A program made the position numbers and the translations under genes. The notes beneath the pieces are model-generated. The model did not search any database and was not told the origin of the DNA. It saw only the letters and a list, made by a program, of their open reading frames with translations. This document shows, piece after piece, positions 47,351 to 55,794 of a stretch of DNA of 64,000 bases (position 1 is its first letter; each line of letters starts with the position of its first letter). The stretch is from contig NZ_FPIY01000001.1 of NCBI RefSeq assembly GCF_900119145.1, forward strand, positions 1,178,001 through 1,242,000. Reading direction: 5' to 3'. The DNA is from Cellulophaga fucicola (GTDB lineage: Bacteria > Bacteroidota > Bacteroidia > Flavobacteriales > Flavobacteriaceae).

Positions 47351-50300
47351 TTAAAAATTAAGTGTAAAGTTTAAGGTAAACGTAGGAGTTGTTGGTAGAT
47401 AAAAGCTTTCTGGATCTTCATTCCATTTATTAAAGTTTATTAAGCCAATATTTCTTGCTTGTAAACTAATTCTAAAGGCATCTAATCCTGTATTTTCTAA
47501 AACTTTAGAATCAAAATTATATCCAAAAATTATTTCTTTAAATCTAATGTGCGATGCAGAGTCTATAAACTGATCTCCATATGCATAATAGTAGTACCCC
47601 GAACTTCCAACATCATTTGGTCCTGTTGGAACTCTGGGAATACTTGTTGTGTTTTCATCTCCCGGGTTTTGCCATCTATTTTCAAAATCTGAATGAATAT
47701 AAGCTGTCGTTTGTCTTCCATAATCAAGTACATTATCATTTCTAAATACGTGTCCTAATTTATAGGTTACTAATGTTCTTACATAAAAATTCTTATAACT
47801 AATATTATTTACCCATGATCCATAGTACTTAGGTGTAGTTGTACCGCTATAAACCAATGCATCTGTATTTTGTATAGGTGCCTCTTCTAAAGTACCATCT
47901 ACATCTATTCTACCATTTACATCTACTAATTGTCCATTTTCGTTTAATGTTAACGGATCTCCGTTTGCATCTAAACCAGCAGACTCAAAACTATAAATAT
48001 ATCTTAAAGGTTTACCTTCTAATGGTTGCCCTAATAAATATGTGTCTACTGTTTCTTCTGGCACATCTACTTTTGTAACTGTGTTTTTATTATGACTAAA
48101 ACGTAATGTAGTACTATATTTAAGGTCTGTTTTTTGAGCAACACTAACATTTAAGTTAACATCTACACCTTCATTTTCCATTTCACCAACATTAATTGTG
48201 GCATTATTAAACCCGTATACAGACGGAAAAGAAACTGGAGATAATAAATCTGTACTCTTTTTATAGTAATAATCTACATTACCACTTACAACATTGTTAA
48301 ACAAACCAAAATCTAAACCTAAATTAGTTACATAAACTTTTTCTAAACGTAACTCTGGGTTTTTAACATTTCTTATATAAGCAAATTCTACATCTGTAGC
48401 ATAGTGTCTTGAGTTTTCTGCAATTAAATGAGGCCCAGTAGTACGGTCTACATTGCCATTTACACCATAAGTACCTCTTAAAGAAAGGCTATTAAATATA
48501 TTTCCTTTAAAGAAATCTTCATTGTGTATATCCCATTTACCACCAACTGAATATAAAGGTATATTTCTATAATCTTTACTTGCTCCAAACAAATTGGTAT
48601 CGTCTAACCTAATACTACCTGTTACTGTATATTTATTAAGATATGTATACGCACCGTTTGCGTAATAAGACACAAACCTATTTTCTAAATAAGTAACAGA
48701 TGCTGGGTTTATTACACTTCTAGTACCACCACCACTAGCAGTAACTGGCACTCTTTCTCCAAATGCCATAGAAGCAGAAGTTAATGCTTGTGGATCAAAA
48801 CCATACAATGTATTACTATTAAAGGTGTTTTTAACCTGTCTAAGTTCATACCCTGCCAATGCCGTTACCCTATGCTTAGCATCATCAAAAGACTTATTAA
48901 AGTTTAATTGTATTCTTCCTTGTCTTGTTTTGTTGGTTCCGTTACTGTAACTATAAATACTACCTTTATTTATATGGCTTATTAAATCACCATCCTCTTC
49001 TCGTGTAAATGTATTTACAAGGTTTCTAACGTAATATGTGTTTTCATTATAAAGAGAACTCCCTTCATAATTACTCCACTCATATTGGTAAGATCCCTGA
49101 ATAGATAAGTAGTCTAATAATTTATAATCTATAGCAGTTTGTATACGCATAGAGGTACCTTCTACAGTATTGTCTTTATTATTAAACTCTTGCATTAAAT
49201 TATAGTCCCAATTATAAGGGTAACCTTCTGCTACTTTTTCCTCTTTAAACTCTTGGGCTAAACCAAAAGGTTGCACTATTTGATTTCCATTAACATCTAA
49301 TATTTTTTGATATTGATAATGGTTTCCGTAGTCCCCAGAAGACATACCATTATTTTTTTGCTTGCTAGAGGTAAAGTTAAAATCGTTAGAGATTGTTAAC
49401 TTAGGAGTTACATTAAAAACACCTCTTAAATTTGCTATTAATTGGTCCGAGTCGTTATTTTTAAAAAAGCCGTTGCTCTCATTTTTATTGTATGACACAG
49501 AACTTCTGTACATACTATTTTCGCCACCACCGCTGATTGCAAAATTGTATTGAGACCAGTAAGAGTCGTTCATAAACAAATCTTGGAACTCATTACGACT
49601 ATCTACCCCTCTTAAACCGTTAATAATACCATCTGCATCTGCTTGCGAAATTAACCCTTCATTTAATTTTAAGTATGTTTCTAAACCAGCTCTTAATGGT
49701 GGCTGATTACGGCCTTCTGGCAATAATGCCCATCCATTATCCGCCTTATGTTTTTCATACTCTAAAAAACTACTAGTAGATGCGTAGTTTAAGTCTTCTA
49801 AGTTGTTTTTAGGTGTTACAGAATAGTTTGTAGAAAACTCTATAAGAGGTTTTCTATTTTTATTTCCTTTTTTAGTTGTAATAACAATAACACCATTTGC
49901 TGCTCTAATACCCCAGATAGATGCAGCAGCGGCATCTTTTAAAACTGTAATATCTTTTACATCGTTAGGGTTAATAGATTCTAATCCTTGAGATATAGGA
50001 AAACCATCTACCACTACTAATGGCGTAGCACTTACTTGTAAAGAACCAATACCTCTAATTACCGGACCATCTGCATCATCAAATAAAAGACCAGATAATT
50101 CCCCTTCAATTTTAGATAAAATATCCTGAGAAATTTTAGTCTCTAAAACTTTGGAGTCTACCTTATCAAAAGAACCTGTAGCTCTTTCTTTAGATATTTT
50201 TTGGTATCCTGTACTTAAAACTACTTCATCTAATTGTGTTGCATTTCTTAACAATACTGCATCTATAACAGTAGCATCTGTTACTTCTTGTTCTATAGCC

Positions 50301-50854
50301 TCAAAACCAACATAAGAAAAACTTATTACATCTCCTTTAGCTGCGTTTATACTATATAAACCATCAAAATCTGTGTATGTTCCTTTTTTAGTTCCTTTTA
50401 CTAAAACCGTAACACCCAATAATGGCACACCGTTTACATCTGTAATTTTACCTGTAATTTTTTGCTGTATTGTAAAACTAGATCTTTTGGGACTTATAAT
50501 TATTGTATTGTTCTTTGTTAAAGAAAAATCATATCCTTCCACATTAAAACAATTATTTAATAACTCATTGGTTTTTATACTCCCTCTTTTTACTGTTAAG
50601 AAAGGAAAACCCTTAAATAAGTCTTCGTGGTACAGAAAAGTATAATCTGTCTGAGTTCTTATAATATTAAAAACCTCATCAACAGAAATTACTTTATCGG
50701 CATCTATATAGACTTTTGCTGTCTGAGAAAAAACCTCATTGGACGAAAAACTAAATACGGTTGTACAAAATAGAAACAGAAATATTCTCATAATAAACTT
50801 CAAGACACCTGCTCTCTTGCGAAAGTAAATGGAGTTAATAACTTTTATTTTCAT
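47351..50854 (-). CDS. SusC/RagA family TonB-linked outer-membrane transporter with STN signalling domain
   Basis: 1167 residues. After a signal peptide that ends near 44 comes an STN domain (~45-122; KVYIDADKVISVDEVFNIIR), as in transducers that talk to FecR. It is followed by a carboxypeptidase-regulatory-like beta domain (~132-200), a TonB plug with LDEVVLSTGYQKISKERATGS, DGFPISQGLESINPNDVKDI and AAASIWGIRAANGVIVITTK, and a long 22-strand barrel ending in TFTLNFTLNF. It imports substrate with TonB energy and, with FecR/FecI, senses it. SusD follows 12 nt downstream. Confidence 0.95.
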   Translation of the reverse strand: MKIKVINSIYFRKRAGVLKFIMRIFLFLFCTTVFSFSSNEVFSQTAKVYIDADKVISVDEVFNIIRTQTDYTFLYHEDLFKGFPFLTVKRGSIKTNELLNNCFNVEGYDFSLTKNNTIIISPKRSSFTIQQKITGKITDVNGVPLLGVTVLVKGTKKGTYTDFDGLYSINAAKGDVISFSYVGFEAIEQEVTDATVIDAVLLRNATQLDEVVLSTGYQKISKERATGSFDKVDSKVLETKISQDILSKIEGELSGLLFDDADGPVIRGIGSLQVSATPLVVVDGFPISQGLESINPNDVKDITVLKDAAAASIWGIRAANGVIVITTKKGNKNRKPLIEFSTNYSVTPKNNLEDLNYASTSSFLEYEKHKADNGWALLPEGRNQPPLRAGLETYLKLNEGLISQADADGIINGLRGVDSRNEFQDLFMNDSYWSQYNFAISGGGENSMYRSSVSYNKNESNGFFKNNDSDQLIANLRGVFNVTPKLTISNDFNFTSSKQKNNGMSSGDYGNHYQYQKILDVNGNQIVQPFGLAQEFKEEKVAEGYPYNWDYNLMQEFNNKDNTVEGTSMRIQTAIDYKLLDYLSIQGSYQYEWSNYEGSSLYNENTYYVRNLVNTFTREEDGDLISHINKGSIYSYSNGTNKTRQGRIQLNFNKSFDDAKHRVTALAGYELRQVKNTFNSNTLYGFDPQALTSASMAFGERVPVTASGGGTRSVINPASVTYLENRFVSYYANGAYTYLNKYTVTGSIRLDDTNLFGASKDYRNIPLYSVGGKWDIHNEDFFKGNIFNSLSLRGTYGVNGNVDRTTGPHLIAENSRHYATDVEFAYIRNVKNPELRLEKVYVTNLGLDFGLFNNVVSGNVDYYYKKSTDLLSPVSFPSVYGFNNATINVGEMENEGVDVNLNVSVAQKTDLKYSTTLRFSHNKNTVTKVDVPEETVDTYLLGQPLEGKPLRYIYSFESAGLDANGDPLTLNENGQLVDVNGRIDVDGTLEEAPIQNTDALVYSGTTTPKYYGSWVNNISYKNFYVRTLVTYKLGHVFRNDNVLDYGRQTTAYIHSDFENRWQNPGDENTTSIPRVPTGPNDVGSSGYYYYAYGDQFIDSASHIRFKEIIFGYNFDSKVLENTGLDAFRISLQARNIGLINFNKWNEDPESFYLPTTPTFTLNFTLNF

Positions 50855-50918
50855 AAATTTGAGTTGTTAGTTGGTTAAACATTTAGTTGATTAATTAATT
50901 GATAATTTTTTTAAAGAG

Positions 50919-50952
50919 GCAGGGTCTTAACTTTCCACGGCATAGACTCTGC
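50919..50952. other. Inverted repeat in the fecR-susC intergenic region
   Basis: GCAGGGTCT (50919-50927) and AGACTCTGC (50944-50952) form a 9-bp stem with one G-U pair and a 16-nt loop. It lies 37 nt after the fecR stop and 65 nt before the susC start. It could attenuate read-through into susC or be an operator; the sequence alone cannot tell. Confidence 0.5.
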
Positions 50953-50989
50953 TCTTTTCTTTTTACTCTTTGTTGTTCTCTCTTCTTTT

Positions 50990-52162
50990 TTAATTTAAAA
51001 TTATACTTGTATTATTTATTTTATATGATGTAATAAACCCTGAATTTTTAATGGATAATAATATATCTTCTAAAGGAGAATCTTTACTTATAACCCCCAT
51101 AAATTTGGCATTTTTCACTTCCTCATTTGTAAATTCAAAATCTACATTATACCAACGAGATAAAACTCTTGTAATCTCTTCTAAAGGTTTACTTTTAAAG
51201 CTAAACACTCCGTTTTTCCAAGATGTAACATCGTAAACATCTACAATATCTTTACTATAACTTTTAGTATCTACATTAAAAGCAATTTGTTCATTTGGTT
51301 TTAATATATCACTGTTACCATTTAGCGTAAGAGCCACCTTACCCTCTACTAAAGTTGTATACACTGTATCTTCATTTGTATATGCTTTAATATTAAACTC
51401 GGTTCCTAAAACTTCTACTTCTTGGTACTTAGATAGGACTTTAAACTTACTTCCTAAGTGGTTTGTACTTGGAGACACATCAAAATAAGCTTCACCATAA
51501 ACCAATTCAACTTTTCTTGTTTTGCCTTCTGTAAAATGTTTTGGATATTTTAATTGAGATTCAGAGTTTAACCAAACTTTTGTTTCATCAGATAACTTCA
51601 CAAAATATTGTCCTCCTCTTGGTACAGTTAAATAATTGTATTCTATTGTAGCATTTGGTTTTATATTGTTATTTGTATAAACCAATTTGTTTTTAGAAGA
51701 ACTAACAGAACCGTTTTCGTATATACTATCTTTCTGCAAAACTACATCTGTACCATCTTCTAATGTTAAAATAGCTTTTTCTGTTCCAGGAGTTATTGTA
51801 TGTTCTGTTGCAACAACTTCAATTAGTTCATTTTTAGGAGCACTAGTATTAAATAAATAGTAAGCTCCTAAACTTGCAAAAACAATAAATACAGCTGCAT
51901 ACTTTAAAAAAGAAACAAACTTTTTCCTTTTTAAACCCTTATCACTATCTTTAATTAGCTGAAGCAGTTTTTCTTTTTCTTTCTCTGTCTGAAAATCTTT
52001 CATACAATAATCAACTATGTAATTTGCTTTAACATAGCTTTTAAATAATTCTTTGTTAGACTCTTCTTTTAATGCATCTAGTAACTTATCTAAATCTTTT
52101 TCTGTACTAGATTTAGATAAATATTTAGTTATAATAATTTCTATGTTTTCTGAATTTGGCAT
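50990..52162 (-). CDS. FecR family anti-sigma factor/signal transducer
   Basis: 390 residues. A cytoplasmic N-terminal region (~1-82) that would bind the sigma factor is followed by one membrane helix (~85-103) and a periplasmic FecR domain (~118-300). The latter contains TVPRGGQYFVKLSDETKVWLNSES, RKVELVYGEAYFDVSP and LGTEFNIKAYTNEDTVYTTLVEGKV. A C-terminal DUF4974/STN-like domain (~320-390) shows PLEEITRVLSRWYNVDFEF. It receives the SusC STN signal. Divergent from the sigma gene by 102 nt and upstream of susC by 135 nt. Confidence 0.95.
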   Translation of the reverse strand: MPNSENIEIIITKYLSKSSTEKDLDKLLDALKEESNKELFKSYVKANYIVDYCMKDFQTEKEKEKLLQLIKDSDKGLKRKKFVSFLKYAAVFIVFASLGAYYLFNTSAPKNELIEVVATEHTITPGTEKAILTLEDGTDVVLQKDSIYENGSVSSSKNKLVYTNNNIKPNATIEYNYLTVPRGGQYFVKLSDETKVWLNSESQLKYPKHFTEGKTRKVELVYGEAYFDVSPSTNHLGSKFKVLSKYQEVEVLGTEFNIKAYTNEDTVYTTLVEGKVALTLNGNSDILKPNEQIAFNVDTKSYSKDIVDVYDVTSWKNGVFSFKSKPLEEITRVLSRWYNVDFEFTNEEVKNAKFMGVISKDSPLEDILLSIKNSGFITSYKINNTSIILN

Positions 52163-52180
52163 TATTATGCTCTTTTTAAC

Positions 52181-52208
52181 TAATGACGCAACTATTTAAC
52201 ACTACCCC
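52181..52208 (-). promoter_or_regulatory. Possible ECF-sigma promoter for fecR
   Basis: On the minus strand GGGGTA (52208-52203) and CGTCATTA (52188-52181) are spaced by 14 nt. The CGTC core resembles ECF-sigma -10 elements and lies about 19 nt before the fecR ATG. The spacer is a little short, so this is a tentative call. Confidence 0.35.
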
Positions 52209-52264
52209 AACGTTTTTTTATTTTTTTTTTTACATTGCACTAATATTTATTAAAAAAACGAGCT

Positions 52265-52867
52265 ATGAAGATGATTTTTACTAATGAAGAAGAGCTTAAA
52301 TCCGAACTAAAAAAAGGTAATGAAAAAGCATTATCTTATTTAATGGATACCTACCACCAACCTCTATGCCTATACGTTTATAGCCTAAGTAACGACTCTG
52401 ACAGTGCCAAAGATATTGTGCAAAATATTTTTATTAGACTTTGGGAAAAACGAAATAAAACAGACGGCATTATTTCTATAAAAAGATTTTTATACAAATG
52501 CTGTTATAATGAATTTATAAATCAATATAGAAAAGATAAAAAAATTTTAGCTTTTGAAGTAGAACATGTAAATGCCCTTGAAGAACTTATTAAAGATGAA
52601 AATGAAGCTTTACTTAAAAGACAAATAGAACTACTAAAAAAAGAAATACAAAATTTACCTCCGCGTTGTAAAAAAACATTTTTACTCAGTAAAGAAGATG
52701 GACTTTCTAATATGGAAATTGCACATAAAATGGACGTTACTATAAAAACTGTAGAGGGGCAAATTACAAAAGCTTTTAAAATATTAAGATCAAAATTGGG
52801 AGACCAGATAAACCCTGTTTTATTTTTGCTTTTTAATTCCAAAAAATTTAATCCAAATATATTTTAA
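52265..52867 (+). CDS. RNA polymerase ECF sigma factor, FecI-like
   Basis: 200 residues. Sigma-70 region 2 covers about 20-90 (SLSNDSDSAKDIVQNIFIRLWEKR), and region 4 about 125-180 (LPPRCKKTFLLSKEDGLSNMEIAHKMDVTIKTVEGQITKAF). The pairing with FecR and an STN-bearing SusC gives the classic cell-surface signalling triad, with this sigma expected to activate susC-susD-tlpA. Unusually for many Bacteroidota, the sigma and FecR genes are divergent rather than in one transcript. A Met-Lys-Met start leaves a second possible ATG at 52271. Confidence 0.95.
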   Translation: MKMIFTNEEELKSELKKGNEKALSYLMDTYHQPLCLYVYSLSNDSDSAKDIVQNIFIRLWEKRNKTDGIISIKRFLYKCCYNEFINQYRKDKKILAFEVEHVNALEELIKDENEALLKRQIELLKKEIQNLPPRCKKTFLLSKEDGLSNMEIAHKMDVTIKTVEGQITKAFKILRSKLGDQINPVLFLLFNSKKFNPNIF

Positions 52868-52984
52868 ACTCACTTTTATTATAATGTTACTCTTCTTTTA
52901 AAAGTAAGCCTAAAAACAAATATACATTTGTATTGGTTGGTAAAAAGATAGCTTTTAAAACTTTATTTTATAGTAAAAGAGGCT

Positions 52985-52992
52985 TATTTTTG
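52985..52992 (+). promoter_or_regulatory. -7 element for heme A synthase gene
   Basis: TATTTTTG matches TAnnTTTG, 25 nt before the ATG at 53018. Confidence 0.4.
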
Positions 52993-53017
52993 CATTCTAT
53001 TTTAGACTTCCAAAAAA

Positions 53018-54043
53018 ATGCAAAAAACTTTTATAAAAACAGCTAAGATATCCTTAGTTTTTGTTTACCTCGTTATTATTGCTGGTGCAGTAGTTAGAAT
53101 GACTGGTAGCGGAATGGGGTGTCCTGATTGGCCAAAATGCTTTGGACAATACATACCACCAACAGATATCTCAGAATTACAATGGCAACCGTTTTCGTTC
53201 TTTAAAAAAGGAGAAGTGATTATAGTAGATAAAACATTGCAAGTTGCAAGTACCGATTTTACATCTAGTGCCCAGTTTAACAAAACTAATTGGCAAACCT
53301 ACACAAAACATAATTATGCCATTTTTAATGCCACACATACCTGGATAGAATATATTAATAGACTATTTGGAGCTCTTGCTGGTTTAGCTATATTTTTTCT
53401 AGCTCTTTTATCTTTTAAATACTGGAAGAATAAAAAATCTATAACAATATTGTCTTGGATTCTTGTTTTTGCAATGGGTTTTCAGGCTTGGTTAGGAGCA
53501 ACTGTAGTTTATTCTCTTTTAAATCCTGTTAAAATTACAATACATATGGTTATGGCTTTAGCAATTGTAGCTATTTTGCTATACATAATTTATAGTATAA
53601 AAGACAAAACAGTAACGGTTTATAAAGACAAAAAAACAAGACAACTTATTTTGGTTGCTTTACTTTTAACTCTAATACAAATAGTTTTAGGAACACAAGT
53701 TAGACAAATGGTAGATGACCAAGCAGACATAGTTGGCGATGCTGCAAAAAACTTATGGCTAGACAATGTTACCGTTACATTCTACATACATAGGTCTTTT
53801 TCTATACTCGTTGCCTTATTAAATCTTTTCATTTTTTATAGAATTACAAAACTAAAACTAGGCTTAACTAAAATAAAATGGGTGTTATTACTGTTATTAT
53901 TAGAGATAATTACAGGTGTAGCTATGAATTATATTCACTTTCCGTTTGGGAGTCAAACACTTCACCTTGTTTTAGCCTCTCTCCTATTTGGAGTTCAGTT
54001 TTATATGGTTTTAGAACTATTAAATACTACTAAAAAGAATTAA
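53018..54043 (+). CDS. ctaA: Heme A synthase, COX15/CtaA family
   Basis: 341 residues with eight membrane helices. It oxidises the C8 methyl of heme O to give heme A for cytochrome oxidase. The family features are GAVVRMTGSGMGCPDWPKCFG near the N-terminus (with a Cys pair in the extracytoplasmic loop), NATHTWIEYINRLFGALAG with the heme His, THMVMALAIV-like IHMVMALAI, and HRSFSILVAL. The two internal four-helix repeats are typical. It is monocistronic; other oxidase genes are not nearby. Confidence 0.94.
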   Translation: MQKTFIKTAKISLVFVYLVIIAGAVVRMTGSGMGCPDWPKCFGQYIPPTDISELQWQPFSFFKKGEVIIVDKTLQVASTDFTSSAQFNKTNWQTYTKHNYAIFNATHTWIEYINRLFGALAGLAIFFLALLSFKYWKNKKSITILSWILVFAMGFQAWLGATVVYSLLNPVKITIHMVMALAIVAILLYIIYSIKDKTVTVYKDKKTRQLILVALLLTLIQIVLGTQVRQMVDDQADIVGDAAKNLWLDNVTVTFYIHRSFSILVALLNLFIFYRITKLKLGLTKIKWVLLLLLLEIITGVAMNYIHFPFGSQTLHLVLASLLFGVQFYMVLELLNTTKKN

Positions 54044-54050
54044 AACTTTG

Positions 54051-54058
54051 TAACTTTG
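54051..54058 (+). promoter_or_regulatory. -7 element for the pRiA4b ORF-3-like gene
   Basis: TAACTTTG matches TAnnTTTG, 21 nt before the ATG at 54080. No good -33 TTG was found. Confidence 0.4.
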
Positions 54059-54079
54059 CAAACCCGCAATATTTAAAAA

Positions 54080-54592
54080 ATGATTTATAAAATTAGAATT
54101 ATCCTAGATGCAAAGGATGATGTTTTCCGAGATATAGAAATTGAAGATAACAAAACACTAGAAGATTTTCACAATGCAATAACACAAGCCTTTGGTTTTT
54201 TAGGTAGTGAAATGGCTTCTTTTTACACTTGTGATGAAGAATGGAACCAAGATGAAGAAATTGCTCTTTTTGATATGAGTGAAAGTGGTTCTGATGTTAA
54301 ACTTATGAATGAAGTCTTTTTAGAAGATATACTTACAGAAAAAACACCTAAATTAATTTACGTGTACGACTTTTTAAGTATGTGGACTTTCTTTGTAGAA
54401 CTTGCAGACATTGTAGAAAAAGAAGATGGCTTAGCATACCCTAATGTACTGTTTAGCTTTGGAGAAATACCAGATAGCCCACCAGAAAAAAACTTTGAGG
54501 CTGACGGGCCTAAAGAAGGTGATTTTGATGATGAATTTGGTGAAGATTTAGGCAGTTATGAGGATTTAGATTTTGATGAAAATTGGAACTAA
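54080..54592 (+). CDS. Plasmid pRiA4b ORF-3-like domain protein
   Basis: 170 residues. The opening YKIRIILDAKDDVFRDIEIEDNKTLEDFHNAITQAFGF is the hallmark of the pRiA4b ORF-3-like family, with a second conserved part LIYVYDFLSMWTFFVELADI. Residues from about 135 onward are strongly acidic (Asp/Glu-rich). The family is found on plasmids, on IS1096-type elements and on many chromosomes, with no known function. Nothing mobile surrounds it here, so presence of the domain is not evidence of a transposon. Confidence 0.85.
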   Translation: MIYKIRIILDAKDDVFRDIEIEDNKTLEDFHNAITQAFGFLGSEMASFYTCDEEWNQDEEIALFDMSESGSDVKLMNEVFLEDILTEKTPKLIYVYDFLSMWTFFVELADIVEKEDGLAYPNVLFSFGEIPDSPPEKNFEADGPKEGDFDDEFGEDLGSYEDLDFDENWN

Positions 54593-54646
54593 ACTCTTAA
54601 ACGAAAAGCATATTTTTACAACAACTAATATTAAAACAATATACCA

Positions 54647-55705
54647 TTGATAAATTTATATTCTACCCAAATAGAAAGTATTTCTATACACCGTGTTGGT
54701 AATAAAAACAAAGGAGAAGGCGCTTTTTTATCTAATCAGCCTTTTACTTTAAACGATGAAACAACTGGTCTTTTAAAAGAGTATTTCTTTAAACCATTTA
54801 GAGAAAAAGAAGAAAACTACTTTAAGTTTACAAATGAGGTAGATGTAGAATTTAATGAAATATACAAATTAGCTGCAGAAATTTTTGACGCTCCAGAAAG
54901 TTGCCATGCTGTTTCTAAAAAAGTAGCAACACACTTGTTTGAGCAATCTAATCACCCACATATAAAAAGTGGAGAATTATATGTAACGCATTTAACAGAT
55001 GTATTACTAGATAACAAAAAAGTAGATGCCATTGGTATATTCAAAAGCGAGCTTAAGCACGATTTTCTACAGTTAATAGAAGATGGTGAAAATATAGACA
55101 TTAATATTCTACAGGGAATAAATATTAATAAATTAGATAAAGGTTGCTTAATTTTTAATTCTCATAAAGAAGAAGGCTACAAAGTTTTATCTGTAGATAG
55201 CAACCGTTATGACACCAAATATTGGCTAGAAAACTTTTTAGGAGTAGATGCTTTAGCTGATGAAACATTTTACACTAAAAACTACCTTAAATTCTGTCAG
55301 AATTTTGCAAAAGATGTTGTTTTACCTGCCGAAGATAAGCAACAAGAAGTTTTGTTTATGAACAAGGCTGTAAACCATTTTGCAAAAAACGATTCTTTTG
55401 AAGAAACAGACTTTTTAAACGATGTAATGGAAAACCCTGAGCTAATACCAGAGTTTAAAAATTACAAAGTAGAAAAAGGACCTAAGTTTAGTGTAGAAGA
55501 TGTATCTAACTTTAATATTGCTAACAAAGCAGTATCTGATGTCCGTAAAAAAATTAAAAATGTTATTAATTTAGATACCAACATCCAGATAAAAATGGAC
55601 TTTATAAACCCAGAGTCTGCAGAAAAATTTGTAGAAAAAGGTTGGGATGAAGAGCGCCAGATGTATTATTACCTAGTTTACTTTAATAAAGAAGAAAAAA
55701 GCTAA
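54647..55705 (+). CDS. 37-kDa nucleoid-associated protein family
   Basis: 352 residues from a TTG start, which gives the usual 'MINLYSTQIESISIHRVGN' N-terminus. Such a start is expected in flavobacterial homologues. Further motifs are KGEGAFLSNQPF, a middle portion with HLTDVLLDNKKVDAIGIFKSE, and a long helical C-terminus. This is the YejK/NdpA-type family of nucleoid-associated proteins, present in many bacteria and bound to DNA in E. coli, with an unclear role. Confidence 0.87.
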   Translation: MINLYSTQIESISIHRVGNKNKGEGAFLSNQPFTLNDETTGLLKEYFFKPFREKEENYFKFTNEVDVEFNEIYKLAAEIFDAPESCHAVSKKVATHLFEQSNHPHIKSGELYVTHLTDVLLDNKKVDAIGIFKSELKHDFLQLIEDGENIDINILQGININKLDKGCLIFNSHKEEGYKVLSVDSNRYDTKYWLENFLGVDALADETFYTKNYLKFCQNFAKDVVLPAEDKQQEVLFMNKAVNHFAKNDSFEETDFLNDVMENPELIPEFKNYKVEKGPKFSVEDVSNFNIANKAVSDVRKKIKNVINLDTNIQIKMDFINPESAEKFVEKGWDEERQMYYYLVYFNKEEKS

Positions 55706-55750
55706 AAACTACTTACTTAGTAACTTTTAGCTTTACATATATTTTAATTG

Positions 55751-55794
55751 TAATGGAGAATCGAATTAATCAATTTTAATTCTGTTCTCCATTA
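55751..55794. other. Large inverted repeat overlapping the 3' end of the kinase-like gene
   Basis: Arms TAATGGAGAA (55751-55760) and TTCTCCATTA (55785-55794) enclose an inner repeat GAATTAA / TTAATTC. The last nine codons and stop of the minus-strand gene lie inside it. It could be a terminator for either convergent gene, but T runs are weak. Confidence 0.55.

Noticed and set aside
54080-54592. Possible IS1096-type mobile element because of the pRiA4b ORF-3-like domain
   Set aside because: No transposase, inverted repeats or target duplications were seen around it.
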